In this document: in pieces, positions 18,452 through 28,276 of the stretch
Numbering within the stretch: position 1 is the first letter of the stretch
How the letters are laid out: each line of letters opens with the position of its first letter
DNA from: Acidobacteriota bacterium
Lineage (GTDB): Bacteria > Acidobacteriota > Polarisedimenticolia > J045
Direction of reading: 5' to 3'
NCBI GenBank assembly: GCA_017994815.1
Contig: JAGOJY010000016.1
Coordinates: 27,564-91,563 of the forward strand
DNA length: 64,000 nt
The notes under the pieces: model-generated
What the model was told of the DNA's origin: nothing
Database searches by the model: none
The model's input: only the letters and a program-made list of their open reading frames with translations
Program-made: the position numbers and the translations under genes

Positions 18452-19024
18452 CTAGGGACAGGAAGCCGGATTGGGGCGCGGTGTGCCGTCGGACGACTGG
18501 CCCTTGGTGCCCTCCTGGCGCAGGCGATTGGTCGCCGTCACGAGGTAGGACCATCCGGCGCCCGGCAGCGGAACGTCGGCTTCGGCGTAGCCCGGCCCGG
18601 CGAGCCCGGACTGGAGGCAGGCTCCTGGATCGAACGGCAGTGCGCCGAGCGCTCCGCGATAGAGGTTGTACTCGCCGGACGACGGTTCGTGATCCCACGT
18701 CAGCGTCGTCGCGTCCTCGAAGCGGACGGTGTGCACTTCTCCGGGCGGGCTGTAGCGGACGACGAAGCCGCCCTCCGCGCGGTACGACGCCGAGGACAGC
18801 GTGGCGAGTCCCGGCGAGCCGGCAATCGCGTCGTGCGAGATCCTGAAGCTGGCCGACGACGGTTGACTCCCGTCGCGCGGGCTCCCGCCAGCGTTCAACT
18901 CGCTCTCCTGCGCCTTGAAGCTCGCGCTGGACTGCCCTGCTGCCGTGCCGCACAGCCCCAGCGCGACCGACACCGCGAACACCAGGCTCGCGGACTTGAC
19001 GACCGTGCGTGCGCGCGACTTCAT
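18452..19024 (-). CDS. Small secreted protein with SASF repeats and the shared C-terminal tail
   Basis: This 190-residue protein starts at ATG 19024 with AGG upstream, although an in-frame GTG lies at 19048. It has a signal peptide ending near GTAAG. The N-terminal half repeats S-A-S-[FY]-[KR] three times (SSASFKAQ, SSASFRIS, SSASYRAE). The C-terminal half is a beta module (TTLTWDHEPSSGEYNLYRG) ending YLVTATNRL ... SSDGTPRPNPASCP, the same tail as in the DUF362 and BNR exoproteins. It lies 56 bases upstream of the repeat-protein gene on the same strand, which fits a two-gene exoprotein operon. The function is unknown. Confidence 0.8.
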   Translation of the reverse strand: MKSRARTVVKSASLVFAVSVALGLCGTAAGQSSASFKAQESELNAGGSPRDGSQPSSASFRISHDAIAGSPGLATLSSASYRAEGGFVVRYSPPGEVHTVRFEDATTLTWDHEPSSGEYNLYRGALGALPFDPGACLQSGLAGPGYAEADVPLPGAGWSYLVTATNRLRQEGTKGQSSDGTPRPNPASCP

Positions 19025-19157
19025 CGGACCTGCCTGACCGCAGCGCACGCTGCGCTGCGCCTTCGCCTGCGCATCGTTTCCCTCCTCGCTCAGGGGAATC
19101 GCCTTGCTCTGAAGCGCGTGGTCGTTGCCGTTTGGACAGGAAGACGCTCGTGGCAGC

Positions 19158-19168
19158 GGACCTCCTTC
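19158..19168 (-). promoter_or_regulatory. Strong Shine-Dalgarno-like sequence without an ATG
   Basis: The minus strand reads GAAGGAGGTCC here, containing eight bases (AAGGAGGT) complementary to the 16S 3' end. The next codon at the right spacing is CTG, and a frame from there is open and in phase with the secreted protein starting at 19024. This could be a leader or an upstream start; it may also be chance. The remaining sequence 19025-19236 shows no other gene. Confidence 0.25.
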
Positions 19169-19218
19169 AACTATTTCCGTGCCGGATGCTGGCGTTGGGG
19201 TGACCTCGGGGCGCGGGC

Positions 19219-19240
19219 GGGCCGCCTACGGCGGCCTTAC
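19219..19240. repeat. GC palindrome at the 3' end of the AraC-family gene
   Basis: A GGGCCGCC..GGCGGCC inverted repeat spans these bases and contributes the TAA stop of the regulator gene. It is one of several similar palindromes between genes in the window and probably folds as a hairpin. Confidence 0.6.
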
Positions 19241-20265
19241 GACGATTTAGCGCGGGCGAAGGCCGGGATGCGGAAACGCTTCCGGTACGCACCCGGCGCG
19301 AGGCCGGTGGTCCGCTTGAACAGGCGGCGGAAGAAAGCCGGATCCTCGTAGCCGACACGCCAGGCGATCTCGTCGATCGGCGCGTCGGTGCGCTCGAGAC
19401 GTCGCTTGGCGTCCTCGATGCGCAGGCGCTGGACGTAGGCGATCGGCGTCAGGCCGGTGGCGCTCGCGAAGCGCCGCTTGAACGTCCGCTCGGCAAGCCG
19501 CGACCGGCGGATCATCTCCTCGACCGGCGCGGCGACCGAGAAGTGATCCTGCAGCCAGCGCTGCGCGCTGCCGATCTCGGCGTCACCGTGGTCGGTCTTC
19601 CCTTCGAACACGATGTACGGCGCCAGCCCGTCCTCGTGCCACTGCAGCGCGAACAGGCGCGCGATCTCCTGGGCAACCGTGGCGCCGGCGTAGCGCGCGA
19701 CCAGGTACAGCACGAGATCGTGCCAGCTCGTCGAGGCCCCCGAGCTGATCAGTTCCTCGCGCGCACCGGAGATCATGAGCACCTGCTCCGGGTGGATCGG
19801 CACGTCCGGGTAGGCCTCGGAAAACGCGCGCGCGTAGCCGAAGTGCACGGTCGCGGCGCGCCCGGCGAACAGGCCGGTCTCCGCGATCAGGAAGATGCCC
19901 GAGCAGGCCGAGCACAGGACGGCACCGCGCTCGTGCATTCGCGCGAGCCAGCTCACCAGCCGGGGGTAGCGTCCCTTGATCCAGCCCGAGGGCGGGAGGA
20001 CGATCGAGGGGACGATCACGATGTCGGTCGTCTCGATCGTGTCGGCGGCGCGATGCACGTCCACCGGGATCCCGCTGACCGACGCCAGCGTTCCGGCGGT
20101 CTCGGCGGCGATCTCGGTCCGGAACGGCTCCCCCGGCAGCCGCATGAGCGAAAAAGCGTTCATGACGTCGAAGATGCCGAACAGCGTCGAAACCACGCCG
20201 TCCGGCAGCGCCACCAGGGTGACGCTGCGGGGAACCGATCCACGATCGAGTGCCGGGCGGGTCAT
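19237..20265 (-). CDS. GlxA-type AraC-family transcriptional regulator
   Basis: This 342-residue regulator uses ATG 20265, preceded by AGGAGG; a start 17 codons earlier is also open. The N-terminal ~200 residues form a DJ-1/PfpI-like (GATase1) domain with CSACSGIFLIAE at the nucleophile-elbow position. The C-terminal ~100 residues carry two AraC helix-turn-helices (LAERTFKRRF and IDEIAWRVGYEDPAFFRRLFKR). This is the GlxA layout. It is divergent from a methyltransferase gene with 134 bases between the starts, so it may control that gene; this is an inference from arrangement. Confidence 0.92.
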   Translation of the reverse strand: MTRPALDRGSVPRSVTLVALPDGVVSTLFGIFDVMNAFSLMRLPGEPFRTEIAAETAGTLASVSGIPVDVHRAADTIETTDIVIVPSIVLPPSGWIKGRYPRLVSWLARMHERGAVLCSACSGIFLIAETGLFAGRAATVHFGYARAFSEAYPDVPIHPEQVLMISGAREELISSGASTSWHDLVLYLVARYAGATVAQEIARLFALQWHEDGLAPYIVFEGKTDHGDAEIGSAQRWLQDHFSVAAPVEEMIRRSRLAERTFKRRFASATGLTPIAYVQRLRIEDAKRRLERTDAPIDEIAWRVGYEDPAFFRRLFKRTTGLAPGAYRKRFRIPAFARAKSS

Positions 20266-20399
20266 GGCCTCCTCGGAGCGCCTCACTATGGCACGAACGA
20301 ACCGTTTCCGGGTCATTTCGGCTCTTACCGGCGGCCGGTCCCGCGCCGATCATCGCGGCAACGTGCGAGAGCGCCCGAGCGCACGAAAGGAGCGGGATC

Positions 20400-21467
20400 A
20401 TGGAAACGCAGTCGATCGATCAGGCGAAGCTGGAGTCGTTCCTGTTGCGGGCGGTGGGCGATCTCTCGGCCAGCTACGGCGGGCTGATGGTGAGCCTCGG
20501 CGGCAAGCTCGGGCTGTTCAAGGGCATGGCCGGGGCGGGGCCGATCAGCGCGCGGGAACTGGCCGCGCGCACCGGGTGCGCCGAACGCTACGTGCGCGAG
20601 TGGCTCAACGCGCAGGCAGCCGGGGGCTATGTCGAGTACCACCCGGTGAGCGGAACGTACGAGTTGTCGCCGGAGCAGGCGCTGGTGCTGGCCGACGAGG
20701 AGAGTCCCGTCTTCCTCACGCCGGCCTGGCAGGTGCCCGCTTCGATGTGGTTCGACGAGGAGAAAGCGCTGGAGGCGTTCCGGACCGGCAAGGGCGTGTC
20801 GTGGGGCGATCACGACGGGCGGCTCCACTGCGGGGTCGCGGCGTTCTACCGCAACGCCTACCGGGGGAGCCTCGTGCCGCAGTGGCTGCCCGCGCTCGAC
20901 GGGGTCGTGCAGCAACTCGAAGCGGGCATCGACGTGGCGGACGTCGGTTGCGGGTACGGGCACTCGTCGGTGCTGATGGCCGGCGCCTTCCCGCGCTCGC
21001 GGTTCCACGGGTTCGACGTGCACCCGGAATCGATCGAGCAGGCGCGGCGCAACGCCGAGGCGGCGGGTGTCGCCTCGCGGGTGACGTTCGACGTGGCGAC
21101 CGCGGTCGACTACCCCGACCGGGGTTACGGGCTGATCTGCTTCTTCGACGCGCTGCACGACATGGGCGACCCGATCGCCGCCGCGCGCTACGCGGGCCGG
21201 CTGCTCGCGCCGGGTGGCACGGTGATGCTGATCGAGCCGTTCGCGAACGACCGCGTCGAGGAGAACCTCTCGCCGGTGGGCCGCCTGTACTACGCGGCGT
21301 CGACCACGCTCTGCTGCGCGAACGCGATCGCCGACGGCGGTGAGCTGGTGCTCGGGGCCCAAGCGGGCGAGGCGCGCCTCGCGGAGGTGTTCCGCAAGGC
21401 CGGCTTCCGGCACTTCCGCCGGGCGACGGAGACGCCGTTCAACCTGGTCCTCGAAGCGCGGCTCTGA
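20400..21467 (+). CDS. SAM-dependent methyltransferase with N-terminal winged-helix-like domain
   Basis: This 355-residue enzyme starts at ATG 20400, with AAGGAG about 8 bases upstream. The N-terminal ~100 residues resemble the dimerisation and winged-helix domain of O-methyltransferases (LGLFKGMAGAGPISARELA, then ERYVREWLNAQAAGGYVEY). The catalytic part has the AdoMet motif ADVGCGYGHSSVLMA, the acidic residue in HGFDVHPESIE and the LICFFDALHDMGDP motif IV. The substrate is not predictable. The GlxA-type regulator is divergently transcribed next door. Confidence 0.88.
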   Translation: METQSIDQAKLESFLLRAVGDLSASYGGLMVSLGGKLGLFKGMAGAGPISARELAARTGCAERYVREWLNAQAAGGYVEYHPVSGTYELSPEQALVLADEESPVFLTPAWQVPASMWFDEEKALEAFRTGKGVSWGDHDGRLHCGVAAFYRNAYRGSLVPQWLPALDGVVQQLEAGIDVADVGCGYGHSSVLMAGAFPRSRFHGFDVHPESIEQARRNAEAAGVASRVTFDVATAVDYPDRGYGLICFFDALHDMGDPIAAARYAGRLLAPGGTVMLIEPFANDRVEENLSPVGRLYYAASTTLCCANAIADGGELVLGAQAGEARLAEVFRKAGFRHFRRATETPFNLVLEARL

Positions 21468-21536
21468 TCCGCGGCCGCGGCGGGAGGAGCCACGGCGCTC
21501 CTTCCGCCGCCGGCTCGCTGCCGGCAGCGCCGTTCC

Positions 21537-23180
21537 TCAGAGCCGGGCGGCCAGCGCGGGACCGATCAGCGGCGGCACCTTCCACACCGACGGGCGGTGG
21601 TACAGGCCGACGACGCGGCGGGTCAGCGTGGCCGCGTGCGGGTGCGACGGGAACCACGCCGGCTTGGGGAACACCGTCAGCGGCGCCTCGATCACCGACT
21701 TCTCGCAGCGCTCGAGCAGGAACGTGTTGTGGACCCAGCCGCGGCCGCTCTGCGGGTCTTCGGCCGTCGCGCCCGGATAGCCGCCCCAGGGCGTGCTCAT
21801 CAGCACGAACGACAGCGCCGACCAGCAGTTCACCGCGACCGTGCCGTAGCGCAGGCCGGCCAGCATCGCGCGGAACGCTTGCGCGCCCGCGCCGCCGGCG
21901 CGGGTGGAGGGGTGCACGATGACCGTCGCGCAGAGCGTGCCCCACAGCCGCTCGTTGGCGAACTCGGCGGCGCGCGCCATGTACTCGATGTCGTCCGCCG
22001 CGTCGAGCGCCGTCTCGCCGACGACCGGCGCGAACGACTCCTCGCGGAACAGGGCCGGCTCCCCCGCCGGATCGACCCCGCGCAGGAGGGCCGGTCGCAG
22101 CGCCGGGCCGGGTGCCGGTTCGCGGCCCGCGAAGCGGGCGAAGCGCTCGCGCGCGCCGGGGTAGTACGCCGGCCGCGGCGGGTCCGCGGCGAAGATCGCG
22201 TCCACGAGGTCGAGGAACCGCCCGCGCTGGGGCCAGCCGCGGTGCGTGACGACGACGCGCGTGGCCGCGCAATTGAACGACGCGTTGTTGAGGACCGACG
22301 CGGCGAGGTTCGCGGCCTGGAAGCGCAGCTCGCGCTCGCCGTAGCGCGCCGGCACGACGATCCACGGCGCGACGCAGCCCAGCTCGCTCGTCAGCGGCTT
22401 GGCCAGCGCCGGCGCGAGCGCCTGGTGCGAGGCCAACGAGCCGGTCAGGTGCACGTCGCCGACCCGTGCGTCGCGCGCGGCGCACCCGCCGACGTCGGCG
22501 CCGCCGTAGACCACGCGCAGGTAGCCGCCCTCGACGAGCGGAGCGAACGCGCGCGCGAGCAGCGGGCCGAGCGTCTCGTTCACCGGGTTCATCTTCAGCA
22601 GGACGACCCGGCCGTCGTGGAACAGCTTGGTCAGCACGTCGGTGGCGGCGATGCTGGAGACGTTCCCCGCCCCGAGGACGAGCGTCACGCCGGCCGGGCG
22701 CGCGGCGGGCGACGCCCGGTAGTACGGCGCGGCGCCGCGCGCGACGTCCTCGGCGGTCGTGCCCGGCTCGAACCAGACCTCGGCGCGGCAGCCGCCGAAC
22801 ACGAGGGAATCGAACAGCCCGGGGACCGGCGCGACCCGCGCCCGCAGCCGCCCGTCCGCGCCGACGCGCGGCGGCGCGGGCAGGCGCGGCGCGCCGTGCT
22901 CGCGGATGTCGTGCAGCGTGCGCACGAGCAGGCGCAGGTAACGCGCGGTCGCGAGGGGGCCGGCCAGCACCTCCTCCCCGCGCCGCGGATCGTCCGGCGC
23001 GAGCCCCTTGGCGCGGCTGGCCTCGTCGATCCAGGCGTCGGCCTCGGCGGCGACGCCGTCGAGGCACGCGGACGCGAGGACCAGCCGCCGCTCCAACGAC
23101 AGGTCGCGCCAGCGCGGCGCGCCCGCCGCGAGCTGCGCCAGCGCGAGGTCGACGTCCCCGGCCGGCGTGGGGGTGATCAC
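21537..23180 (-). CDS. Aldehyde dehydrogenase superfamily protein
   Basis: This 547-residue protein follows the ALDH fold. It has LTGSLASHQALAP in the NAD-binding part, the conserved glutamate in TSELGCVAPW and the candidate nucleophile Cys in NNASFNCAATRVVV. Later come REESFAPVV and NCWSALSFVLMSTPWGG. The family motif around the cysteine (GQxC) is replaced by FNC, and the N-terminus is longer than usual, so the substrate may be unusual. It lies 13 bases downstream of prmC on the same strand and may be read through from the rpmE transcript. No partner enzyme is adjacent. Confidence 0.82.
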   Translation of the reverse strand: MITPTPAGDVDLALAQLAAGAPRWRDLSLERRLVLASACLDGVAAEADAWIDEASRAKGLAPDDPRRGEEVLAGPLATARYLRLLVRTLHDIREHGAPRLPAPPRVGADGRLRARVAPVPGLFDSLVFGGCRAEVWFEPGTTAEDVARGAAPYYRASPAARPAGVTLVLGAGNVSSIAATDVLTKLFHDGRVVLLKMNPVNETLGPLLARAFAPLVEGGYLRVVYGGADVGGCAARDARVGDVHLTGSLASHQALAPALAKPLTSELGCVAPWIVVPARYGERELRFQAANLAASVLNNASFNCAATRVVVTHRGWPQRGRFLDLVDAIFAADPPRPAYYPGARERFARFAGREPAPGPALRPALLRGVDPAGEPALFREESFAPVVGETALDAADDIEYMARAAEFANERLWGTLCATVIVHPSTRAGGAGAQAFRAMLAGLRYGTVAVNCWSALSFVLMSTPWGGYPGATAEDPQSGRGWVHNTFLLERCEKSVIEAPLTVFPKPAWFPSHPHAATLTRRVVGLYHRPSVWKVPPLIGPALAARL

Positions 23181-23193
23181 GGTCTTGGGAGGG

Positions 23194-24059
<866 letters not shown>

Positions 24060-24063
<4 letters not shown>

Positions 24064-25142
24064 GCCTGCGACAGCCGGGCGGCCTGCTCGGCCGTGGCCA
24101 GCGCCTCGATCAGTTCGTCCAGGCTGCCCTGCATCACCGAATCGAGCTGGTGCAGCGTCAGCCCGATGCGGTGGTCGGTGACGCGGTTCTGCGGGAAGTT
24201 GTAGGTGCGGATCTTCTCCGAGCGGTCGCCGGTGCGCACCATCGAGCGGCGCGCCTCGGCTTCCTTGGCGTGCTGCTCCGAGAGGATCCGGTCCAGCACC
24301 CGCGCGCGCAGCACCTTCAGCGCCTTGGCCTTGTTCTTGTGCCACGACTTCTCGTCCTGGCACTGCACGACGATGCCCGACGGCAGGTGCGTGATGCGGA
24401 CCGCGGAGGCGGTCTTGTTCACGTGCTGCCCGCCCGGCCCCGAGGCGCAGAACGTGTCGATCTTGAGGTCCTTGTCCTCGTCGATCGCCACGTCCACCTC
24501 CTCGGCCTCGGGCAGGACGGCCACCGTCGCGGCCGAGGTGTGGATCCGGCCCTGCGCCTCGGTCTCCGGCACGCGCTGCACCCGGTGCACGCCCGATTCG
24601 AACTTGAGCCGCGAGTAGACGCCGCGCCCGGAAACGTTGGCGATCGCCTCCTTGATCCCGCCGACCTCGCTCTCGGAGATGTCCACCAGCTCGAAGCGCC
24701 AGCCGTGGGCCTCGGCATAGCGCTGGTACATCCGCATCAGCTCGGCCGCGAACAGGCTGGCCTCGCTGCCGCCGGTCCCGGCGCGGACCTCCAGCACGAC
24801 GTCCTTGTCGTCCACCGGGTCGCGCGGCAACAAGAGCGCGCGCAGCTTCTGGTCCAGCTCCTCGGCGCGCGCCTCGAGCGACTTCGCCTCGTCGCGGGCC
24901 AGCGCCCGCAGCTCCTCGTCGGCCTCGTCGTGCTGCATCTCGCGCGCGTGCTGCAGCTCGAGCTGCACCTGCCGCAGCTCGCGGTAGGCCGAGACGACCG
25001 GCTCGATCTCGGCGTAGCGCGTGGCCAGCTCGCGGTAGGCCTCGGCGCTCCCGGCGACCGCCGGGTCGGCCATCCGGGCCGACAGCGCCTCGAGGTCGCG
25101 CTCGAGCCCGTCGAGCTTCTGCGCGAGCCGCGCGTCGCTCAC
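24060..25142 (-). CDS. prfA: Peptide chain release factor 1
   Basis: This 360-residue protein has the class I release-factor core: [17 protein letters not shown], then [20 protein letters not shown] and the catalytic [17 protein letters not shown]1-type rather than RF2-type identity is supported by the length and by its place next to prmC. It starts at GTG 25142, overlapping the stop of the DUF1385 gene (GTGA). It recognises UAA and UAG and triggers peptide release in the ribosome. Confidence 0.96.
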
Positions 25143-26098
25143 AGGACCAGCGCCCGCTCGCCGCCCTCGAGCTCCGACGCGTGGCGCAGCGCGGCGAGGG
25201 CGACCTCGATCATCCGGTCGTCCGGCGGGGCGGTCGTCAGTCGCTGCAGCAAAAGCCCCGGCGCCATCACCGCGCGGGCCCACAGCCGCGAGCGGAAGCG
25301 GGCCGAGAGCCGGATCGCCTCGTAGGCCAGCCCGGCCACGAGCGGGATCAGCACCACCCGCGAGACCGCGCGGCCGGCGATGCCCCAGTCGGCGGGGACC
25401 AGGCTGAACAGCAGCACCGCGAGCACCACGACGAACAGCAGGAACGACGTCCCGCAGCGCGGGTGCAGCGTGGAGAACTGCTGGACGGTCGCCACGTCGA
25501 GGCCACGCCCGGCCTCGTACGCGTGCACGACCTTGTGCTCGGCGCCGTGGTAGCGGAACAGTCGCCGCACGTCGGGGATCGCCGTGATCGCCAGGATGTA
25601 GCCGATGAAGATCGCGACGCGGATCAGGCCCTCGACGAGGTTGTAGGCCACCCCGGTGCCGAGCCCGGGGAACACCCGGCGCAGCACCTCGGTGATCCCG
25701 AGCGGCAGGAGGAAGAACAGGCCGATCGCCAACAGCAGCGCGAGGCCCAAGGTCAACGCGGTGCGCCACGGGCCCGCGCTCCCCGTGCCGGCCTGCTGCT
25801 GCTCGGGGAACGCCTGCTCGGAGGAGAAGTTGAGCGCGCGGATGCCGATGGCCAGCGACTGGACCAGCGTCACCGCCCCGCGCAGGACCGGCAGCCGCAG
25901 CCAGCGCGTGCGGCGGGTCCAGGCCACCGCCGCCTCGCCCAGCAGCGCGATGCCGCCGTCGGGGCGGCGCACCGCCACCGCGTACGCCCCCGGCGAGCGC
26001 ATCATCACGCCCTCGAGGACCGCCTGCCCGCCGAGCAGCACGCTCTCCTGGGCCAGCAGGATCGAGGACAGGCGCTGCCCGGCGCGGGACGCGCGCAT
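25139..26098 (-). CDS. DUF1385 (YqhQ-like) membrane protein
   Basis: This 319-residue polytopic protein starts at ATG 26098. The N-terminus carries [22 protein letters not shown], and later come [13 protein letters not shown] and [16 protein letters not shown], both diagnostic for DUF1385. Several hydrophobic helices occupy the centre and C-terminus. The histidines and cysteine in these motifs suggest metal binding, but the function is unknown. Its place between rpmE and prfA is a recurring arrangement in several phyla and suggests a link to translation or growth control. Confidence 0.92.
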   Translation of the reverse strand: MRASRAGQRLSSILLAQESVLLGGQAVLEGVMMRSPGAYAVAVRRPDGGIALLGEAAVAWTRRTRWLRLPVLRGAVTLVQSLAIGIRALNFSSEQAFPEQQQAGTGSAGPWRTALTLGLALLLAIGLFFLLPLGITEVLRRVFPGLGTGVAYNLVEGLIRVAIFIGYILAITAIPDVRRLFRYHGAEHKVVHAYEAGRGLDVATVQQFSTLHPRCGTSFLLFVVVLAVLLFSLVPADWGIAGRAVSRVVLIPLVAGLAYEAIRLSARFRSRLWARAVMAPGLLLQRLTTAPPDDRMIEVALAALRHASELEGGERALVL

Positions 26099-26109
26099 TT
26101 GCGGCCGGA

Positions 26110-26346
26110 TCAGGACTTGCCCTGCTTGCGCCGCTCCGCCTTCTTGTCGGCCGCTCCGTAGCGCCGCTGGAAGCGCTCGACGCGCCCGGCGGTGTCCACG
26201 AGCTTCTGCTTGCCGGTGAAGAACGGGTGGCATGCAGAGCAGAGATCGACCCGCAACTCCTTGCGGGTGCTGCGCGTCACGAACGTGTTGCCGCACGAGC
26301 AGACGGCGGTCACCTCGTGGTACTCGGGGTGGACTTTCGGTTTCAT
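26110..26346 (-). CDS. rpmE: 50S ribosomal protein L31, zinc-binding form
   Basis: This 78-residue protein has the four zinc cysteines (Cys16, Cys18, Cys36, Cys39 in CSCGN and [13 protein letters not shown]), so it is the C+ form. The C-terminus is basic, as usual. It is the first gene of rpmE - DUF1385 - prfA - prmC, separated by 11 bases from the DUF1385 gene. Confidence 0.96.
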   Translation of the reverse strand: MKPKVHPEYHEVTAVCSCGNTFVTRSTRKELRVDLCSACHPFFTGKQKLVDTAGRVERFQRRYGAADKKAERRKQGKS

Positions 26347-26419
26347 GGGAGACCCTCTTCGCCCGGGAAGCCCTTCCCGCCGGCTGTTCCGGCGAGGTCC
26401 CGGCTCCGGGGAACGGGTG

Positions 26420-26425
26420 ATTCTA
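26420..26425 (-). promoter_or_regulatory. Candidate -10 box upstream of rpmE
   Basis: TAGAAT on the minus strand matches TATAAT at five of six positions, 74 bases before the rpmE start. No good -35 is seen at 17 bases. The 165 bases between rpmE and the next gene hold nothing else I recognise. Confidence 0.35.
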
Positions 26426-26511
26426 TCGGGGTCCGCCGGCCGCTGCCAGCGCCGAGCCACGCTCGCCCGACCTTCGCCCGCCGGCGGCGGCGCGCGGGTG
26501 TCTCGCCCGGC

Positions 26512-26925
26512 TCAGAAGAGGCGGGCGGCGAGGTAGGCCCCGCACCCGACGATCCCGACCGAGACGTCCCGCGCCGTGTCGCCGGCACTGGGCTGGGTCC
26601 GGGCGCCGAACAGGTTGTCCGCCGCGAACTCCCCCATTTCCCAGAGGATCGCCGCCAAACAGGTGACCAGGAGCAGCGTGGCCGCCCGCCGGGAGCCGTC
26701 CACCGACGGGACGACCCGGGCCCGGTGGAGGATCTCCAGCGCCCGCGCCGCGGCGTAGGCGATGCTGAACCCGCCGATGAAGTGGGCGGCGACGTCGATG
26801 TCCGGGACGCGCCGGTAAATGTCGAGCCCGAGGGCCAGGACGAAGTGGACGGCGAGGACCAGGGCCGGGAGCCACAAGCTCCGGACGACCAGCTCGCGCA
26901 GGATGCGGGGGGGTTCGACGTGCAT
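26512..26925 (-). CDS. Small polytopic membrane protein, DUF2238-like
   Basis: This 137-residue protein has about four hydrophobic segments. The conserved-looking features are DVAAHFIGGFSIAYAA and AAILWEMGEFAADNLFG, then a DTARDVSVGIVGCGAY end. The His and the WExxEF motif with a following Asp resemble the DUF2238/YjdF group of membrane proteins of unknown function. It is likely in the inner membrane. No operon partner is clear. Confidence 0.65.
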   Translation of the reverse strand: MHVEPPRILRELVVRSLWLPALVLAVHFVLALGLDIYRRVPDIDVAAHFIGGFSIAYAAARALEILHRARVVPSVDGSRRAATLLLVTCLAAILWEMGEFAADNLFGARTQPSAGDTARDVSVGIVGCGAYLAARLF

Positions 26926-27018
26926 GGTCCGGATCGTGGAGCGCCGGGTCCGGGCCAGGTCCGCGGCTAAAGCCTCGTCATCGCAGAATAACGCGGGACT
27001 CGAGGTCCCGCGACGGGC

Positions 27019-27258
27019 TCACCGGACGAACACCTCGGTCTCGGTGCTCTCCCGGACCAGGCCGCGGAGGATGCCGGCCTGCCCCCGCGCGGGGAACTGC
27101 TCCTCCCTCGGCCACTCGCACTCGGGGAGGCCGTCCTCGGTCTCCCGTCGGTTCACGAGCGCCTGCACGATGGCGGGCAGGGCGAGGAGAAACGCTCCCC
27201 CGGAGGCGATCCAAAGCAGCTTGTGCCGCATAAACGCTCCGAGTCTCCCCATGGACAT
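27019..27258 (-). CDS. Small single-pass membrane protein, unknown
   Basis: This 79-residue open frame starts at ATG 27258, or at an in-frame ATG a few codons later (MRHKLLWIASGGAFLLAL). One hydrophobic helix lies at residues ~12-32, followed by a polar, proline-containing tail ending TETEVFVR. The upstream bases are more AT-rich than the surroundings. On the minus strand TTGTTT and TGTTAT occur 19 bases apart there, which could be a weak promoter. No family is recognised. Confidence 0.5.
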   Translation of the reverse strand: MSMGRLGAFMRHKLLWIASGGAFLLALPAIVQALVNRRETEDGLPECEWPREEQFPARGQAGILRGLVRESTETEVFVR

Positions 27259-27405
27259 AACATTGCCCTTTCCATGTCACGAAACAACCATGAAGTTGGC
27301 GTCGCGCAAGGGAATAACCGGAAGGGAGTTGATCGTATTTGTTTGCAGCGTGACTTGGACGCGGTCAGCCCCCGGAACGGCTCGCGCCCCGGTCCTCACC
27401 GGTCC

Positions 27406-27639
27406 TCAGAGGATCCCGTCGAGGTCCTCCGGCTCGAGCAGCCGTCCGCGCAACATCCCGCCCTGCTCGGAGCCCTCGTCCGCCCCCGCGCCGGTCTCGT
27501 CGAGCGCCGCCAACTCGTCCAGCGCCGCCGCGAGTTCCTCGTCCTCGCGCAGGCGCCGGCGGACGGTGGTCACGATCACGGCCAGCGCCAGCATGGAAGC
27601 TCCCCCCAGCACGACCAGACCAACAGTTCGGCGCCGCAT
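27406..27639 (-). CDS. Small single-pass membrane protein with acidic tail, unknown
   Basis: This 77-residue protein uses ATG 27639 because GGAGG lies six bases upstream; an in-frame ATG at 27660 is less favoured. It has one hydrophobic helix (VGLVVLGGASMLALAVIVTT), then an arginine-rich boundary and a strongly acidic tail with EDEELAAALDELAALDE. The acidic cytoplasmic or periplasmic tail is unusual but unassigned. No family is recognised. Confidence 0.5.
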   Translation of the reverse strand: MRRRTVGLVVLGGASMLALAVIVTTVRRRLREDEELAAALDELAALDETGAGADEGSEQGGMLRGRLLEPEDLDGIL

Positions 27640-27863
27640 GCCAGCCTCCAATGGCCCCATGCTACCCGCGCCCCCGCCCCGCGGCACGCCGCATCCTGCC
27701 GGGGATCGTGGCGGCGCGCGGCGCGGCGCAGCGTGACGGTGGCTAGGCCCGCGGCTCTCGAGTCGAGACGGGGAAGCCGGCCCGAATTCACGTTGGTGGC
27801 CCCCCGGGCCAGTTTTCCCGCGCCGGGCGACCACACCAGCGCAGGGACCCTCGTAGAGGGAGC

Positions 27864-28256
27864 TTACGCCGGGACGAACTTGTAGCCGTAGCAGATGATG
27901 CCGTCCTCGCCGTCCTCGTTGACGCGGCGGAACTCCAGCCTCACCGACTGCCCGATCTGGAGTTGCTCGACGTCGCAGTCCACGACCTGCGCCGTCAGCT
28001 TCACCCCGTCGTCCAGGTTGATCACCGCCACGGCGTACGGCGCCTGGTCGCCGAAGCCGGTCGGGGCGACGCGGATCACGGTGAACGTCTCGATGCTGCC
28101 CGTCTGCGCGAGCGTCGTCTTCTCGAACTCGCGGCCGCGGCACTGGCTGCAGACGATCCGCGGCGGGAAGTGGATCTTTCCGCAACCCTTGCAGCGCGCG
28201 GCCTCGTAGCGGTAGCGCTGCGGGATCTCTCTCCAGTAGCGTGGCGAACCGATCAT
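27864..28256 (-). CDS. Zinc-ribbon / OB-fold DUF35 protein
   Basis: This 130-residue protein starts at ATG 28256. The N-terminus has the rubredoxin-like zinc ribbon CKGCGKIHFPPRIVCSQC. The C-terminal part is an OB-fold (GSIETFTVIRVAPTGFGDQAP, then YAVAVINLDDGVKLTAQVVD). DUF35 proteins join thiolase and HMG-CoA synthase in the archaeal three-protein complex that channels acetoacetyl-CoA. It lies 20 bases downstream of the thiolase gene, in the same operon, which supports that role here. Confidence 0.9.
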   Translation of the reverse strand: MIGSPRYWREIPQRYRYEAARCKGCGKIHFPPRIVCSQCRGREFEKTTLAQTGSIETFTVIRVAPTGFGDQAPYAVAVINLDDGVKLTAQVVDCDVEQLQIGQSVRLEFRRVNEDGEDGIICYGYKFVPA

Positions 28257-28276
28257 CAGTCGTTCCCCCGCGGCCT

